NCBI RefSeq assembly: GCF_016509475.1
Contig: NC_057356.1
Location: 19,481,501-19,545,500 of the forward strand
DNA from: Prionailurus bengalensis
Lineage: Eukaryota; Chordata; Mammalia; Carnivora; Felidae
Direction of reading: 5' to 3'
DNA: 64,000 bases
Shown here: positions 33,401-47,009 of the stretch, in pieces
How positions within the stretch are numbered: the stretch's first letter is position 1
Layout of the letters: the number at the start of each line of letters is the position of its first letter
Translations under genes and position numbers: made by a program
The notes under the pieces: generated by a model
Told to the model about the DNA's origin: nothing
Database searches by the model: none
What the model saw: the letters and a program-made list of their open reading frames with translations, nothing else

Positions 33401-36400
33401 CTTAGCTTCTTCTTCTCCAAGGGAGCAGGTGGTTTGCTTTCCACCCACAGCCTCAAGCATGAGGTTTTCCTAGGCCACAGCTACTCCAGAAACTGGGAAA
33501 TGGCATTCTCACAGATCTGGGGACTTTATCAATATTGGCTACACTATAATCATTCCCACACTCCCGAAGGCTCAAGGTGAGATGGTGAGCAAGTTACACA
33601 ACAGCTCTCCAAGGTGAAGCAGAACAGAGCAGCAAACTATACAAATCCAACACTCGGGACAGGCAAGTAGGGTCCCTACCCCAGCCCTCCCCTGGCAGAG
33701 CCCCAGGCTTCCACAAACCAAGAGGGCTACAGGGCTCATTCCAACTTCCAAGGAAAAACAGTACGGAAATCTACCAAGTAAACTAAGCAATAACAAAGGC
33801 AGCACAAAAAACCCTTTTAAGTTTCTTTTCCAAAACCTTCTCCAGAAAAATAGGCTGTTTCTTTGTGATGGGGAGTGAAGGGGGTTGGATTCTCAGGAAC
33901 ACAGAGATAAAATCTCTTGGACTGGTCGCCCCCCCCCCTCCTCCCAGGAGATTCCTGGAATGCTGGTGGAATGTGGGCAGCGGAGGCGGAGGCGGAGGCG
34001 CCTGCCTGCGAGGAAAGACATTAGGGAGCCCAGGGTGGGTGGGGTGGGGGCGGTGTTCAGACTCTCCCCATGGAAAAGATCCTGGCCTGCCAGCCAGGGC
34101 CAACATACAAGACTTGCCTGGAAGTAGTGCCTCACCTCATTCCAGTTGGGCTCAGCTGTGTCTCTGTAAACGCGAGTCTTGGCTTTATTCACAAAATAAC
34201 CGAAGGAATCAACCTCCAGGGTACAGTACAGATCTGTGGGAGGGCAACAAAGGGAAGGTGATCGTACTTTTCCATATTACCCGAGTTTTCTATCAGAAGC
34301 AGGGGCTATTTTTGTAGGGGGCCAAGGGCAGGCTGCCCCAAGATGGGCGGGCCACTGGGACAAGAAGATCATTCTGAGCTGAGAGCAATCAAGACCATCT
34401 GGGCTCAAGAGAAATTTTGCCCTTCCTGTAACTACACAGAAGAATCTAAATTGGGGGGTCTTTCCCAGAATAAGGGTTATTAGCAGAGATAAATCTAATC
34501 TGAGTGACCTACTGGTGAGGCAGGGCAAACATCTAGTTGCTAAATATCTGCTCTTCCTGTCGTCCTGTGAAGTGCATTCCTTTCCTCTGAAGCCCCAGAC
34601 CTCTGCCCCCTTCTCCTAGGTTCAGGATGACATATATGCCTCATTTTGCCTGTCTTTGTAACTTCCATGTCTGTGTGGATTCCCAGCGTGTGTGCTATTA
34701 AGTTTAATTTTTTCCTGTTAGTTGGCCTTGAAAGGGACAGGAGTTCTTGCTCCTTGACATTTTCAAAATCAGAAAAAAAAAAAAGTCTTAAGTTTCTTTT
34801 CAAAATAAAACAACACTGAAACCAATAACCAATATTGCACTGCACATTAACTAACTAGAATTTTAATAAAAATTTGGAAAAAATAAAGCAAAACACCAGT
34901 GGCCAGCATGGGCCCCAGCACGTCACGTGCAGATTCCGCCCCGTGGTACAGCTGAACCAGCACCTGTCAGAACGTGTGCTCACCTGGTCATTTGACAAAT
35001 CCTGGCTAAAGCCTCTATGTGAGAACCCTATGGGTGATGACCTGGGCAGAGATGAATGTACCATCACCATCAGGGGGATGATGCACAGAGAAGGGTGGGG
35101 CTAGGGGAAGTGCCGACCACCTGCGCAGACCCTGTTGTGAGTTTACTAGGTCAACTGGGGCAAAGGGTGCTGCAGGCCAGGATGGGGCACCAAAAACAGC
35201 TCACTGCTGGGAGAATTGTGGGGTGCAGGGAGAGCGGAGGTAGGGACCAGGGAGGAGGCCACTCCCAGGGCCTGGATGAAGGGTGGGGCAGGTGGCCAGA
35301 GGTAATGAGGAAACTCCACAGACAGAGAATGTCATCTTACTGATATGGCCAGGGAACCAGATGGTGGTTTCCGGCCTAGCCACAGGGCAGAGAGGGTGGC
35401 ACCTCTCACTGGGGCAGGGGATAAAATAAGAGAAACAAGTTTGGGAGCCCAAGTGATAGGTTCGGTTTGGGGATGTGGAGCGTAGAGTGTGGGACACTGG
35501 GGACTCAGACAGAAAGTAATAGAGGGAGGCCAGGAGAGAAGAGTGGGGACAGAGAGGCAGTTCCAGACATCAACTGCGCTGTTGATGGAAGGGTCCCTGG
35601 GCCTAGGAAGAGGGAGTGTATGCAGTGAGGGAGGAAGGCCTAGATGGAACCCTTGAAAACACCAGCATTTGTGTGAGAGGGGTGTGGAGCAGGTGCTTCC
35701 AGGGGACAATTACGCCTATGTGACAACCTAATGGAGGTAAAATCTGCACAATGTACAATCCATCTGCTGTAAGTTTGAGGATTTTTAGTAAATCAGCATT
35801 GCCATTGTTGCAGAACACTGCCGCCGCACCCCCCCCCCCCCCCCCCGCAAAAGGCCCTTTGGATCAACTGTAGGCAAACCTCCTCACATCCCCAGTTCCA
35901 GGAACCCCCTGCTAGGCTTTGTCTCCAAATTTTGCCTTAGAAATTTCATACATGTGGAATGATACAACATGTAATCTTTTGCACCTGGTGTCTTTTTTGG
36001 GGAATAATTCTTTTGAGGTTCATCCCTATCGTTGCCTGTATCAGTACTCCATTCCTTTTTATTGCAGAATGGCGCTCTGTCGCATGGATGAACGTGTTAT
36101 GTTTATCAGGCACATCCAAGTCTTTATACAGACATGTTCTTATCTCTCTGGAATAAATACTTAAAAGCAGGGCTGCTGGGTCACGTGGTACGGGTGTGTT
36201 TAACTTTTTAAGAAAGTGTGAAACTGTCTTCCAGGGTGGCCAAACCATTTCACATCCTCACCAGCGGAGTGTCTGAGGGTTCCCATTTCTCCATATCCCC
36301 ACCAACAGTCGTCACTGTGTACCTTTCTGGTCATCACCATCCTGGTGGGCATGAAGTGGAACCTCAATGTGGTTTTATTTATTTATTTTTTAATGTTGAT

Positions 36401-39400
36401 TTTTTAGAAGGTGCAAGTGGGATAGGGGTGGAGACAGAGGATCTGAAGTGGGCTCTGTGCTGACAGCAGTGAGACTGATGTGGGGCTGGAACTCACAAAC
36501 TGTGAGATCATGACCGGAGCCGAAGCTGAATGCTGAACCGACTGAGCCACCCAGGTGCCCCCTCACTGTGGTTTTAGTTTACATTTCCCTATGACCGTGA
36601 GCATCTTCCCATGCGCTTCTTAGCTACTTGTATTTCTTTGGTGAAGTGTCTATTCAAATCTTTTGCTCATTTTATTTTATTTTTTATTTTTTTTAATGTT
36701 TATTTATTTTTGAGACAATGCGAGAGACAGAGTGCAAGCAGTGGAGGGGCAGACAGAGACAGACACAGAATCTGAAGCGGGCTCTAGGCTCTGAGCTGTC
36801 AGCCCAGAGCCTGGCGGGGCTCGAACTCACGAACTGTGAGATCATGACCTGAGCCGATGTCGGACGCTGAATCAACTGAGCCACTCAGGCACCCCTATCT
36901 TTTGCTCATTTTAAAAAACTGGCTTGTCTCCTTAGCACTGAGGTCTAAGAGTTCTCTAATATGCTCTGAATACAAGTCCCATATCATGTATATATGGTTT
37001 GTAAATATTGTCTTCTATGCTGTGGCTTGTCAGGGATTTCTTGTTTAGTTTTGCAGCATCAGTGGGACAGGTCAATAGCACAGTTCCTGTCCTCTGTCCT
37101 CCTAAGAGGGACGATGAGGACTTGTTTGGAGTGCCATGCTGAGAGACACAGTATGTGCCACCCTGGACTGAAATGCAACCAGCCCTCACTGATCTGACAG
37201 CTTGAGTAGCTGAGAGGTGTTCCCCACCTGGGAGGGGAAGGATGAAAAGGGTAACCAGTTAGCTGTCAGCAGCCAAATCTACTCTACTGGCTGGGTCAAA
37301 GTGCTCCCTGCAGCCCTCCTTGCCTGGAACTCAGGCTGTATTTCCTGGCTACAGAAAACTCCAGTGCCTGCAATTACAAGACCCGCCTGCAGGGGGCAAC
37401 TCACCAGCTCACACATCCCGTCCACAGACCAAAGAAGGCAACGGACCACTCTGGGTATCAACCAGCACAGGACCTCACCCGGTTAAGGGCCAAAGGCACC
37501 TGATGATATTCTGAGCCACGACCCTGGTTCCAGGGTCCACAGCCTCCAGCTTGGTGCCCTGTCACCTTCTTCCTCAAAGTAACCACTTACTTGAACTCTG
37601 CTTAAAGCCACTGGCGGAGTGGACGATGACATTGAGAAATCCATAGAGCCCCGGAGATTCATCATCTGCGCAAGAGACCAAAGAGGTGAGCATCGTTCTC
37701 CTGAGGGAGGCAAATGACAGACTGTGCTTCAAAATCAACCCTCAATGGGAGGGTTTGCCATTTGCTCAGCATGGGGCCAGGTGATGTCATGAGCCAGAAA
37801 CATAACCATTGTAGCCTCTGTCTCAGGGGTCTTAGGATCTGAGTTGGGTTTACAACACAGGCAGACCAGGGACTGGGTTGAAACACAGTAAGGTTCTCAG
37901 GACAGGAGAGGGGAGGGGTAGGGTGTGTCATGTGACATGCATGTTGTCATGTGAGGAGTGGCATGTGACATGTGTGCATGTGCACAAGCACATACCTATG
38001 AGCGGGAATGAATGTACATAAGTGTGTGGGCAAGTGAATGCAAAACACAGCATGACCAAAGGTGTGGGTGGGAAGTGCCTGGCTGGGAGGACAGGGGTGC
38101 AGGACCAAACCCAAAGCACAGAGGATCCGAGATGTGTCATGTGACCAGGCACAAAGTCATGGGGACAGACCACCCCTGACCCATCCCATCTACCCCTGGG
38201 AGGGGCCAACAGGCCCTATGCAGCACACACATTCTGTCAGGATGAAAACCCATGGTCTCACAGACAGTGCTGGCAGCAGAAAGGGACAGCAGCCCTTGTG
38301 ACGACAGCCCACCTTCTTTGTTGATGGTCAGTGGAATGCTGTGGACGGTCTGAAGTTTGACACACGAATTGGTCAACATCTGCAGCTCCACGGATGTTAG
38401 GGAGAAGCTTTTGAAACCTGAAGAAAGTGGAACCCAGGTGCATCAGCCAGCCAGTCTGCATGGCTCCTCAGACTCCAGGGACACCCAGAGGGCCTTCTCC
38501 AATGTCCCTGCACTGGACCTGTACCACACCCTGGTGAGGAGCTGTGATGGCCAGGAGGGGGCGATCTGCTCCCACGAGAGGAGCTGGTAAGTGGCCAAGC
38601 AAGGTGTGGCTTTGGCCCAGGCTGGGTTTGGCTGGTGGGGACGGGATTAGCATAATGCTTGCAAGCCCATGAGCTGGCCAGGCAACTGTGAGAGGTGACC
38701 TGCAGAACCTTCCCGTGGGGTATCCCCCCACAGACACCCAGTACAGCCCTGCCCTGCACTCTGCTAATGAGGGCTCCCCATCCCCACCCGGTGAGGAAAA
38801 GGGGTTTATTTCTGTTACGGTGCTGAGCAGAGAATAGACGCTGACATGCTACAAATGGTTGGGGTCCCCTGGTTACAAAAGGAAACCCGGGACATGAGCA
38901 TGGATGGGCAGGGCAGCAGGCACCGGCCATCAGAGCTGCCAGGAGTGCCTCGTCCTCCAGGACACAGGGGCACTGTGGGGGGTGGCGGTGGGGGGAACTG
39001 GCTCAGCACATGCACGGATGATAAGCTTGGAGGGTAGGGAGCTCAGGACAGGGCAGAGGCATGTGGGGCTCCCAGTCCACCTGGGACACGGTGCTCAGCC
39101 TGGCTCTCTCTGCAGACACTCTCAGAAACAGTGGGCACACAGAATGCACATGGGAACCTCTTAACAAGACAGCTCAGGAATCCCAAACTATACAGCTGGG
39201 GGGCAGAGGAAGGAAACAGGACCTGTGGCAGAGTCTCTCTTCTCACCCCTGAAGACAGCCAGTCAGAACCAGGGGCAGCTCTGAGCTTGGGAGAAGCAGG
39301 AAAGAACAGCTAAGAGAGGGAAGCGCCCAGGGAATGGACTGCCCCAGACAGGAGCAAGCACCCTATCCTAAGAGTGGTCAAGTGCTGGCCCCTCAGATAG

Positions 39401-42400
39401 CGGAGAGGGGCCAGCACAGTGTGGCTGTTCAGGCTGGTCCAGCCAAGAGCTCCTTTGGCAATAGCACCTGCTGAGGGGACAGGCAAGAGTGCAGGGAGAG
39501 CCACAGGGAGCAGGCAGATTCAGGAGGCAGGCAGGGCATTGGGGGAAGGCATGGGTGGGGGGGTGGTGGGAAAGAAGGGTTCATAGGGGAGGTCAGAAAG
39601 TGGGAGGGGGTGATGCACAGGGGATGTGGGAGAGGCCTTGGAAAGGGGGTACAGGGGGTAGGGCCCTGGCAGGAGCTCCTGACCAATTTATTTTCTGAAT
39701 CAGAGCTCCCTGTAGCTTCTCACTTGGATAAGAGTGCCACTGCCCAGCTCCTTAGGAAGAAAGAAAAGGCTTGAAACCACAGGAGGAGATGAGCATCCAG
39801 GCCTGAGGTTCTAAGCCTCTACATGCGGATGCCACTTACACTTCTTCTGCTGCTCCCGGATGTTCTCTCTCCACTCAGCACGCTCATAGTCAGATGAGAT
39901 GAGGAATGTGTAACTCTAGGGGGTGAGAAGGAGAATACACCCCGGTTACCTCCACTGCAGCTCAGGCACCCACATAGAGTCCTGCAGTGCACCCCTCCAA
40001 GGCACACCTTGGGGCCAGAGACTGGCTGGAGCCTGGTGGCTGAGGGTGCTCACGGCTTGGCTCATGCTTCTGGCACTCTCCACCCTTCCTGCCAGCTGGG
40101 CTTCAGGCCATAGCTCCTGTGCCCTGGGCAGCTCTGCCTCTGGCACCAGCCCCCCTGCCTGGACTGTCTGGGCCAGGGCATGACATGTTGTAGCTTAGGG
40201 GCCACAGAGAAGGTTAACAGGTGGGATCTGCAGAGGCCGATGCCACTTTGACTGACCACCTGTGTCTAACACACAAGCCCTGAGCTGCGACCCAGAGACA
40301 AGGCTCCTGCAGAGCCCACCAGCTGCCTCTGCTAGCTGCACGCTGACAGCTATGCGTGATGCCCACAGCCCCAGAGGGAGAGGCCCGGGCTCCAGATGGC
40401 ACCAGGAGCCAGACTCAGGAGAGAAGGTACCTTGCAGGTTCACAAGGTCCCTGGACAGAATCCCTGTACGAAGAGCCCGGTCTGCACAGATCTGTGAACC
40501 CCCTGCCCTATTTGAACTTCTTGGAGACGCTGTTACCTCCCAGCTGTGGGGGTTGAGCCAGCTGTCAGTCAATCTGGGGGGCTCCGGCCTAAAGCACCAG
40601 TCAGAGGGACACATGGGCCTAGGTGTGCTATACTGAACAAGTGTCTCTTGGCATGGGAACATTCTCCAGAAGAAGAGGGCTGCTGTTGTAGAGGCCACAC
40701 AGGAGCCAGAGACCACAGCTGCCACACAGCTGGGTGGTGAGTCTCGGCCACAGCACAGTGAGATTCTAGATAGACGGGAGCCAGGGGCACTCACCTTGCC
40801 ATTACGGTTGTGCACCCTGAAGGCCATGCTGGGGGACATAAGCAGGAGCAGTGACTCTTGCTCTGAAAGCTTCTTCTTCAGCCTCTCGATGGCCTTGCTG
40901 CCCTTGTTTGCTCTCTGTGGGGAGAGCCACATGATCACATTTCCATTCTGGGGGCCCCTTGTTACCCGTTCCTGCCTGGCCCAGTCCCACTGCCCCCAGT
41001 GCCTCCCTCAACCTGCTTGGTTTGTGGTGTAGTAGGCCAGCAGGTGGGTGAGGGTTGAGGAGACCCCTGTCCTGCTGAGCCCACCTCAGCCAGGCATCCC
41101 CGAGCTGAAGCCCAACCTTCTGGGTACCCACTTTGTCTGTGGCCACCACATAGTACCTGCTCTGGCCGGGCCTAATCCTACACTTGAATACCCCATCTTC
41201 ACTGCTCCTCAAGTCTTGTAAACCTCTCCAGAAACAATTGGGGGACGGTCTAGGGTGGGCTGGAGGGGCTGTTCCCCCACCTGGAATGCTGTCCCCATTA
41301 GGGCAGCTGAACACCCCTCCTACCCCCCATGCAGGATGGCTCCAAGCTTGACGGCGGGCTCACAGGGGTCCCAGCAGGCCCCAGGCTCCAGGTGTGGGTC
41401 AGATACTTGTGTGCAAGGGGCTGCTGCCACTCAAGCTGCAGAGCCCAGCCTTGCTCCTTTCCAGCTGGTCTCACCTTCTCTCTCTGGATATCATTCTTGA
41501 TCTGGGATATCTTGATCTTCATGGCATCCAACTCCTCGTCCAGCACCAGGGGGATGTTGGGAGCCGCCTCCGACTCATCCACTGTCTGGAAGCTGAGATC
41601 CGTGAGCGGGATGTACCATTTGCAGTCATACTGCTGGGTTTTGCTGAGCGAGGAAACCACACATTAACATTCTGCTTTCCTTCGCTAATGTCATTGTTTT
41701 CAAGAGCCGGGAAACCCCAAGTTTGGGGCTTGTGCAGTTTACCTGAACTTAAAACCTAGCTTGTGGTCCATGTAGCAGGCTGGCATAAGGCCATCGGCAG
41801 ACACTGGTGACCCTGGGAATGGGCACTCTGCACATGTGACTTAGGCCAGGTCCACCTTATCCTGGGCTGATGGTGGCAGCTCCCTGGCTCCCTGATGTGG
41901 GAGCATATCAGGGAATCCACTGGCAGGACAGGACTGCAGACACCCACAGAGCTGCAGAGTTTGAGGGGCTACAGATCTATCAGGGGTAATCCTCTGCCTT
42001 GACAGAAGGGGAAACTGAGGCTCTCTTCTGAGGTGACTGATTTAAATCTGCTCAGAACGGGGGAAAGAGACTAGCTCTGGTCTTTCCCAACATAACCTTC
42101 TTTCCTCCATTCCAGCTGGTGCAACCTGGGTGATCTGAGTCCCAGGAAGAGGTGTGTGTGTGTGGTGGGGGAGCACCTGCAGCCTAGGCTGAGAATAATT
42201 TAGAAGCTCTCACAGGTATGGGGAGACAAAATACAGTGATGGTCTAGTGATACCGGCCCCACTCTGCCAGCCTGTACTAGACCCTGCAGCTCCCTGTCCT
42301 GCCACTTACTCTTCCTGGGTCATGACATGACAGTTGCCCAACAGTACCTTGTCAGGTAGGTCCCCCTTTTTTTCTTTTAATGTTTACTTATTTTTGAGAG

Positions 42401-45400
42401 AGAGCTAGAGACAGAGCACAAGTGGGGGAGAGGCAGAGACGGAGACACAGAATCTGAAGCAGGCTCCAGGCTCTGAGCTGTCAGCACAGAGCCCGACGTG
42501 GTGCTGGAACTCACAAACCTTGAGATCATGACCTGAGCCAAAGTTGGGCGCTTAACCAACTGAGCCACCCAGGCACCCCGATGCCCCTTTTATCTATAGG
42601 AGGCAATAGGCTGGTCACTGATCCTGAACTAGACTGTCTCCAGGTTGTTAATGATGATCTTTAACCCTGAGCCTGGCATCATGGCCAGTTGGAAACAATG
42701 TAACTTAAAGAGTATATCCTGACCACATAGTTACAGAACTCTTTAGGCTCATGTCACAAGAGAAAAACAAAAGCCAGGTTTCGTCCATCTGTGAAACCCA
42801 CCCTGTCCTCCTGACCCCAAGACCCTTCCCACCCGGCAGGATGGGCGCCATGTAGTCAACTCACCCTCCACTCTGCTTCTTCAGCTTGGTGCAGAGGAGC
42901 AGGTCGGTGAACAGGAAGACGTGGCGCAGCTTGCGGGCCCCCTCCACCAGCTCCACCATGAAGCTGTCCTTCAGCAGCTGCCGGTGCTATAGTGGGGGCA
43001 GGGGGATGGTGCGGGCTCGAGTTAGGGCAGTGGGCCAGCAGGGGGGCAGGCCCTCACATCCTCAGCCTCCTACTTTCAGGTCCACTCTCCAATGCTCCCT
43101 CTGTCTCAGCGAACACTACACTACATTACACTTTCCTCTTTGTTCAGTAAAGTTTCTTGAGTGCTTGGCCTGTTGAGGAGGGTGAGTGGATAGAGTACCA
43201 GCCATTGGCTTGGAGGCTGGGGAGGGGGAACAGTATAGCTACGTTGATGGCCTGCAGAGAAAATGATGGCAGGAAAAACCCCTGTGGGCAGGGCGGTCCA
43301 CGCCTCTCCGAGACAGCAACTGGAGACCCAGAATGGGCAATAGGCCAGCCATGTGAAGGACATTCTTGCAGAGGGACCATTATAGCCCAGCCCTGTGGCT
43401 AGAAGAGCTTGGTGCTCCAGGCATGGGTGGGGAAGCCTGGTGAGTGGAGAGGAGGTGGGCCCAGAACACTTTAAGGGGGCAGCCCCGACAATCATGGTAG
43501 AGGCTGGACTTAGTTTTCCGTTTTTGTTTTTTAAAGTTTATTTATTTATTTTGAGAGAGAGAGAAGGTGTGAGTGGGGGAGGAGCAGAGAGGAGAGAGCG
43601 AGAATCTCAAGGAGGCTCGGTGCTACCAGTGTGGATCCCGATGCAGGGCTCGAACCCACAAACTATGAGATCATGACCTGAGCTGAAGTCAGACGCTTAA
43701 CCAACGGAGCCACCCAGGTGCCCCTGGACTTAATTCGAGGGCAATAGGAAGCTGAGTAGTGTGCCTACAGATGGGACTCCATGCTCTAATGTTTCTAAGG
43801 TCAGTGCCCACTGACAGGCAGAAGCCCACATAGGATGCCTGGATTCCGACAGCCTGAGTCTGAGGTGACCTTCCCAGGGTCCACTGGACCTGGACCTAGA
43901 CCTAGAAGGGGGATGCGAGGCACTAGCCCACCAGCAAGCTACACGCCTCTGCACCCGGGTACTCCATCTGAAAGACCAGAACATTCCCACTGGGTCACAC
44001 AGCTCCAGGGGTGGCTGAATGCCGTGAATGGCACACCAAGGTAAGTCAGTAATTCATCTGAAAAACAGTGCCCAGAACCTCATGTGGGTCAATGCTGTGC
44101 CATGCCAAGGACACAAAGACAGGACGAGAGGCTGACGTGGTAAGACTTTCCTTTCCCCGAGCACATTCCAAGTATGCTGTGCAAGCAAGTACATGGCCTG
44201 ATCATTGGATGGGATCCCCAGAACACCCTGTGGGTAGGTCCTTAGGCCCATTTCACAGGTGAGAAATGGGAGCCTCAGATAGGTTTACCACCTGTCCCAG
44301 GCAGCACAGTGAGCGAGCAAGCAGCAACGCTGAGCAGTCTGTCCTTGGGAACTCACAAGCCCAGGGGAGAGAGACCAGGTGCTTAGAGGCAACCCAGCCA
44401 GCCTGGCTCCAGGGAAGGCCCCCCCAGAGAGGGTGACTGTCCACTTCTCACTGTGATGGCCAGGGAAGGGTCTGGAGGATCAGGTACATATATAAGAGTG
44501 GGCAAAGACCCATAGCATCACCCCAGCAAGAGGTATCTCCAACGCCCCGTGAACTCGGCAGGCCCACACGCCTGGCTCCACTGCAACCTGCAGCCTCAGA
44601 GTTGTCTCAGGGAGTATCTGCCTCCCTGAACTTTCCCATACTCTCTGCGAGAGCTGGAGCCAGCAGGGCTGCCCAGAAGCAAGTATAGCTTGGGCTGGGC
44701 CCCAACACTCCCAGGTGCAAAGGCCACACGTCATTGTCGCATTCAGCTTGGCTCACAATGGCCAGCTGGGTCCTGGCTACAGAGAGCAAATGATTTAAAT
44801 GGGAGAGCATGAGTGGAAGGGCTGGAAGGCTGCCTGTGTGCCAAGGCCATGACTCATTGTCACTCACCCTGTGCCTGCCTGCCATGGGCAGACAGCCCAC
44901 CTGGCATTGACACCCACAGGAAGCAAAAAAGTGTGCACCTGGAGAAATGTCCACACAGAGCTGGAGACCCTGGGGTAAACCTGACTGCTGGGTCCTCACT
45001 GGGGAGCAGGTCTGAGACGGGTCCTGGGACCCTGAAGTCCCAGAGGAATGAGTGGACACATGCCCCCTCAGCAGGGACAGGACAGAGGGTCTTCCAGCCC
45101 AGGGGGCAGGGACCAAGGGACCTTCTGTGATGAAACATGGATCCTTTCTCCATACAAAGGGGCTGAGCTTCTGGCCACCACCAGCAGAGGGCCCCCTATG
45201 TCCAGCTCAGAAGTAGACTCCTCCCCTCTGCCAACAGGTCAGAAATGCCCGGAATCCAGGCAGTGACCACCCTCCACACACCAGCTGGCCCACCTTTTCT
45301 CCCTGCGAGGTCCTGTTGCTCACACATTCAGCTGAAGTGTCACATTCATCCTCCACAGGATCATTGAGTGTCACCCTGGTGCTTGTGGCAGCCCACACAC

Positions 45401-46968
45401 CTGCCTTGCTGTGTTGAGAGGACATATGGCTGGCTGACTGTGGGGAGCACACAGGTGCCCCAAGGGCTCAGACTGCAGCCCTGGGAGGCTCTGATGGGCT
45501 GACCCTGTTCTGATACTGTGACAGTCGCCAGGCCCCTCCCCATGAATGCTTGCCTGTGCAAACACTCATCTTTCTATGAGAAATCCCAAAGCTGAGGGCA
45601 CCCTGACACTTCCCCCGAAGCATCCCAGTCCAAACCCTGCTCTGGGCCACACTCTGTGTCCAAGGGCCATGCAGAGCATGTGAATCATGCGTGTCACCTG
45701 CCAGACCCTGGCAGCGTGGGTGGTGAACAGCAGCGGCTCTTCAGAGTAAGGCTCATTCACTGTGAGTTTTCCCTGTCATGTCACAGTTGGCCTCCCTCCC
45801 GAGGAGGCACAGGGCCTTGCTTCTGAACCCCAGTCCACCCTGGGTCTTGCAGCATGCCCAAACAGAAAATACCCAGCCAATGGGCAGGAGGGGGTTCCCA
45901 GCCCCAAGAAAACAGGCCCCCAATTACCATGCTGGCAGATCCACAAAGGGAGTCTGGACCCTGGCACAGAGACCAGAGCCAAGGGAACAGGAGGGCAGCA
46001 GACTGATGGAGTGTGAGGGAGATGGGAGCTGGACATCACTCTGTCTCTATCCATATTTCCCCAGGCCCAGGGGTGGACCTGAGGCACAGACTCTTAAGGC
46101 TGGTGGTCCCATCCTGATGCACAGTCTAGGGCCCTGACCCCTGGGTAGATGCCACATCTTGACTATGGAGGTCAGCCAGCCTGGGCCTGGGATCAGCCCT
46201 GCTCAGAGCCCAGCTCCAAGCCATACGCTGAGGAAGGATCCTGCTGCTGAAACAGGCCCATGAAGAAACAGCAACAAATCCCCATCTGCACCCACCCAAT
46301 TTAAGGAAAGAGAGAGGCCAAGGGTAGATGATCGTGGAGGAGGACAGAAATGAAAGGAGGGATGGACAAGCTGCAGGTCCAACAGCGAGCTTGTGAGGGG
46401 ATGCTCGGCCCTTTGATCGAGGCATCTGAGAGGCTGCTGGACCCTATGGCCATCACTTGGGTCTCTTCTCAGAACCCTGGCTTCTGCAGGGACACCCTGA
46501 CAGCCCACATGGGACCACTGTAGAGCCGGGAGACCTGTGCCTGCCCAGGAGACAGCCCTCTCAAAAATGATCACGAGCCCTAACCCCAGGCCCTCAGAAC
46601 CAGTACGACTTCCAGTCTGGCCCACCTGTCAGGTCCTCCAGGGGCCACAGGCAGGGCCACAGCCTGGGCTGCACCTGGGTCACAGTTCCATAGCACTGTG
46701 GGCTGTGGTCTAAAGATGGTATGACGTCAAGTGGCTGGTAAGGACTGTCCCTTTGACTCAGCATCTCATGCAGAGCAAACACGCCTAGGTAGAGCTGTAG
46801 GGAGAGAGCTAGAACCCGCTGGACCCCAGGACAGGGTAGTATGATGCTTCTTGAGGTCTGAGGGACAGTGACTCAGAAGAGCCAGCTTGCTGGGGCCATA
46901 GGAATGTGTGTGAAAGAGAATCCATGTGTCTCTGTGTCTCTTTGTGTGCATCCCCAAGTAGGCAGGCA

Positions 46969-47009
<41 letters not shown>

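Larger units (their letters stand above)
35730..37040 (-). repeat. Old L1 3' half, reverse, with two SINE insertions
   Basis: The plus strand shows atacatgtggaatgatacaa, ggttcatccctatcgttgcc, ccaccaacagtcgtcactgt, then gtttacatttccctatgacc and ggcttgtctccttagcactg, in the order expected of a reversed L1. SINEs at 36378-36561 and 36675-36896 interrupt it. Confidence 0.75.
34234..37590 (-). other. BCR: BCR intron 14 (between b3 and b4)
   Basis: 3.36 kb. Contains a carnivore L1 3' tail at 34818-34890, a C18 run at 35829, an old reverse L1 from about 35730 to 37040, and two SINEs inside that L1. In human this intron is one of the two main BCR-ABL1 breakpoint introns; nothing here shows that it breaks in this species. 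Confidence 0.8.
38418..42864 (-). other. BCR: BCR introns 9-12
   Basis: Introns 12 (1422 bp), 11 (879 bp), 10 (560 bp) and 9 (1221 bp) around exons 10-12. They are unique and GC-rich, apart from a SINE at 42371 and a short MIR-like piece near 42000. No other feature is supportable. Confidence 0.8.

Noticed and set aside
40195..40938. 247-codon open frame on the minus strand
   Set aside because: Only the exon 11 part (40795-40914) is coding; the rest is read-through into intron sequence beyond the GT donor.
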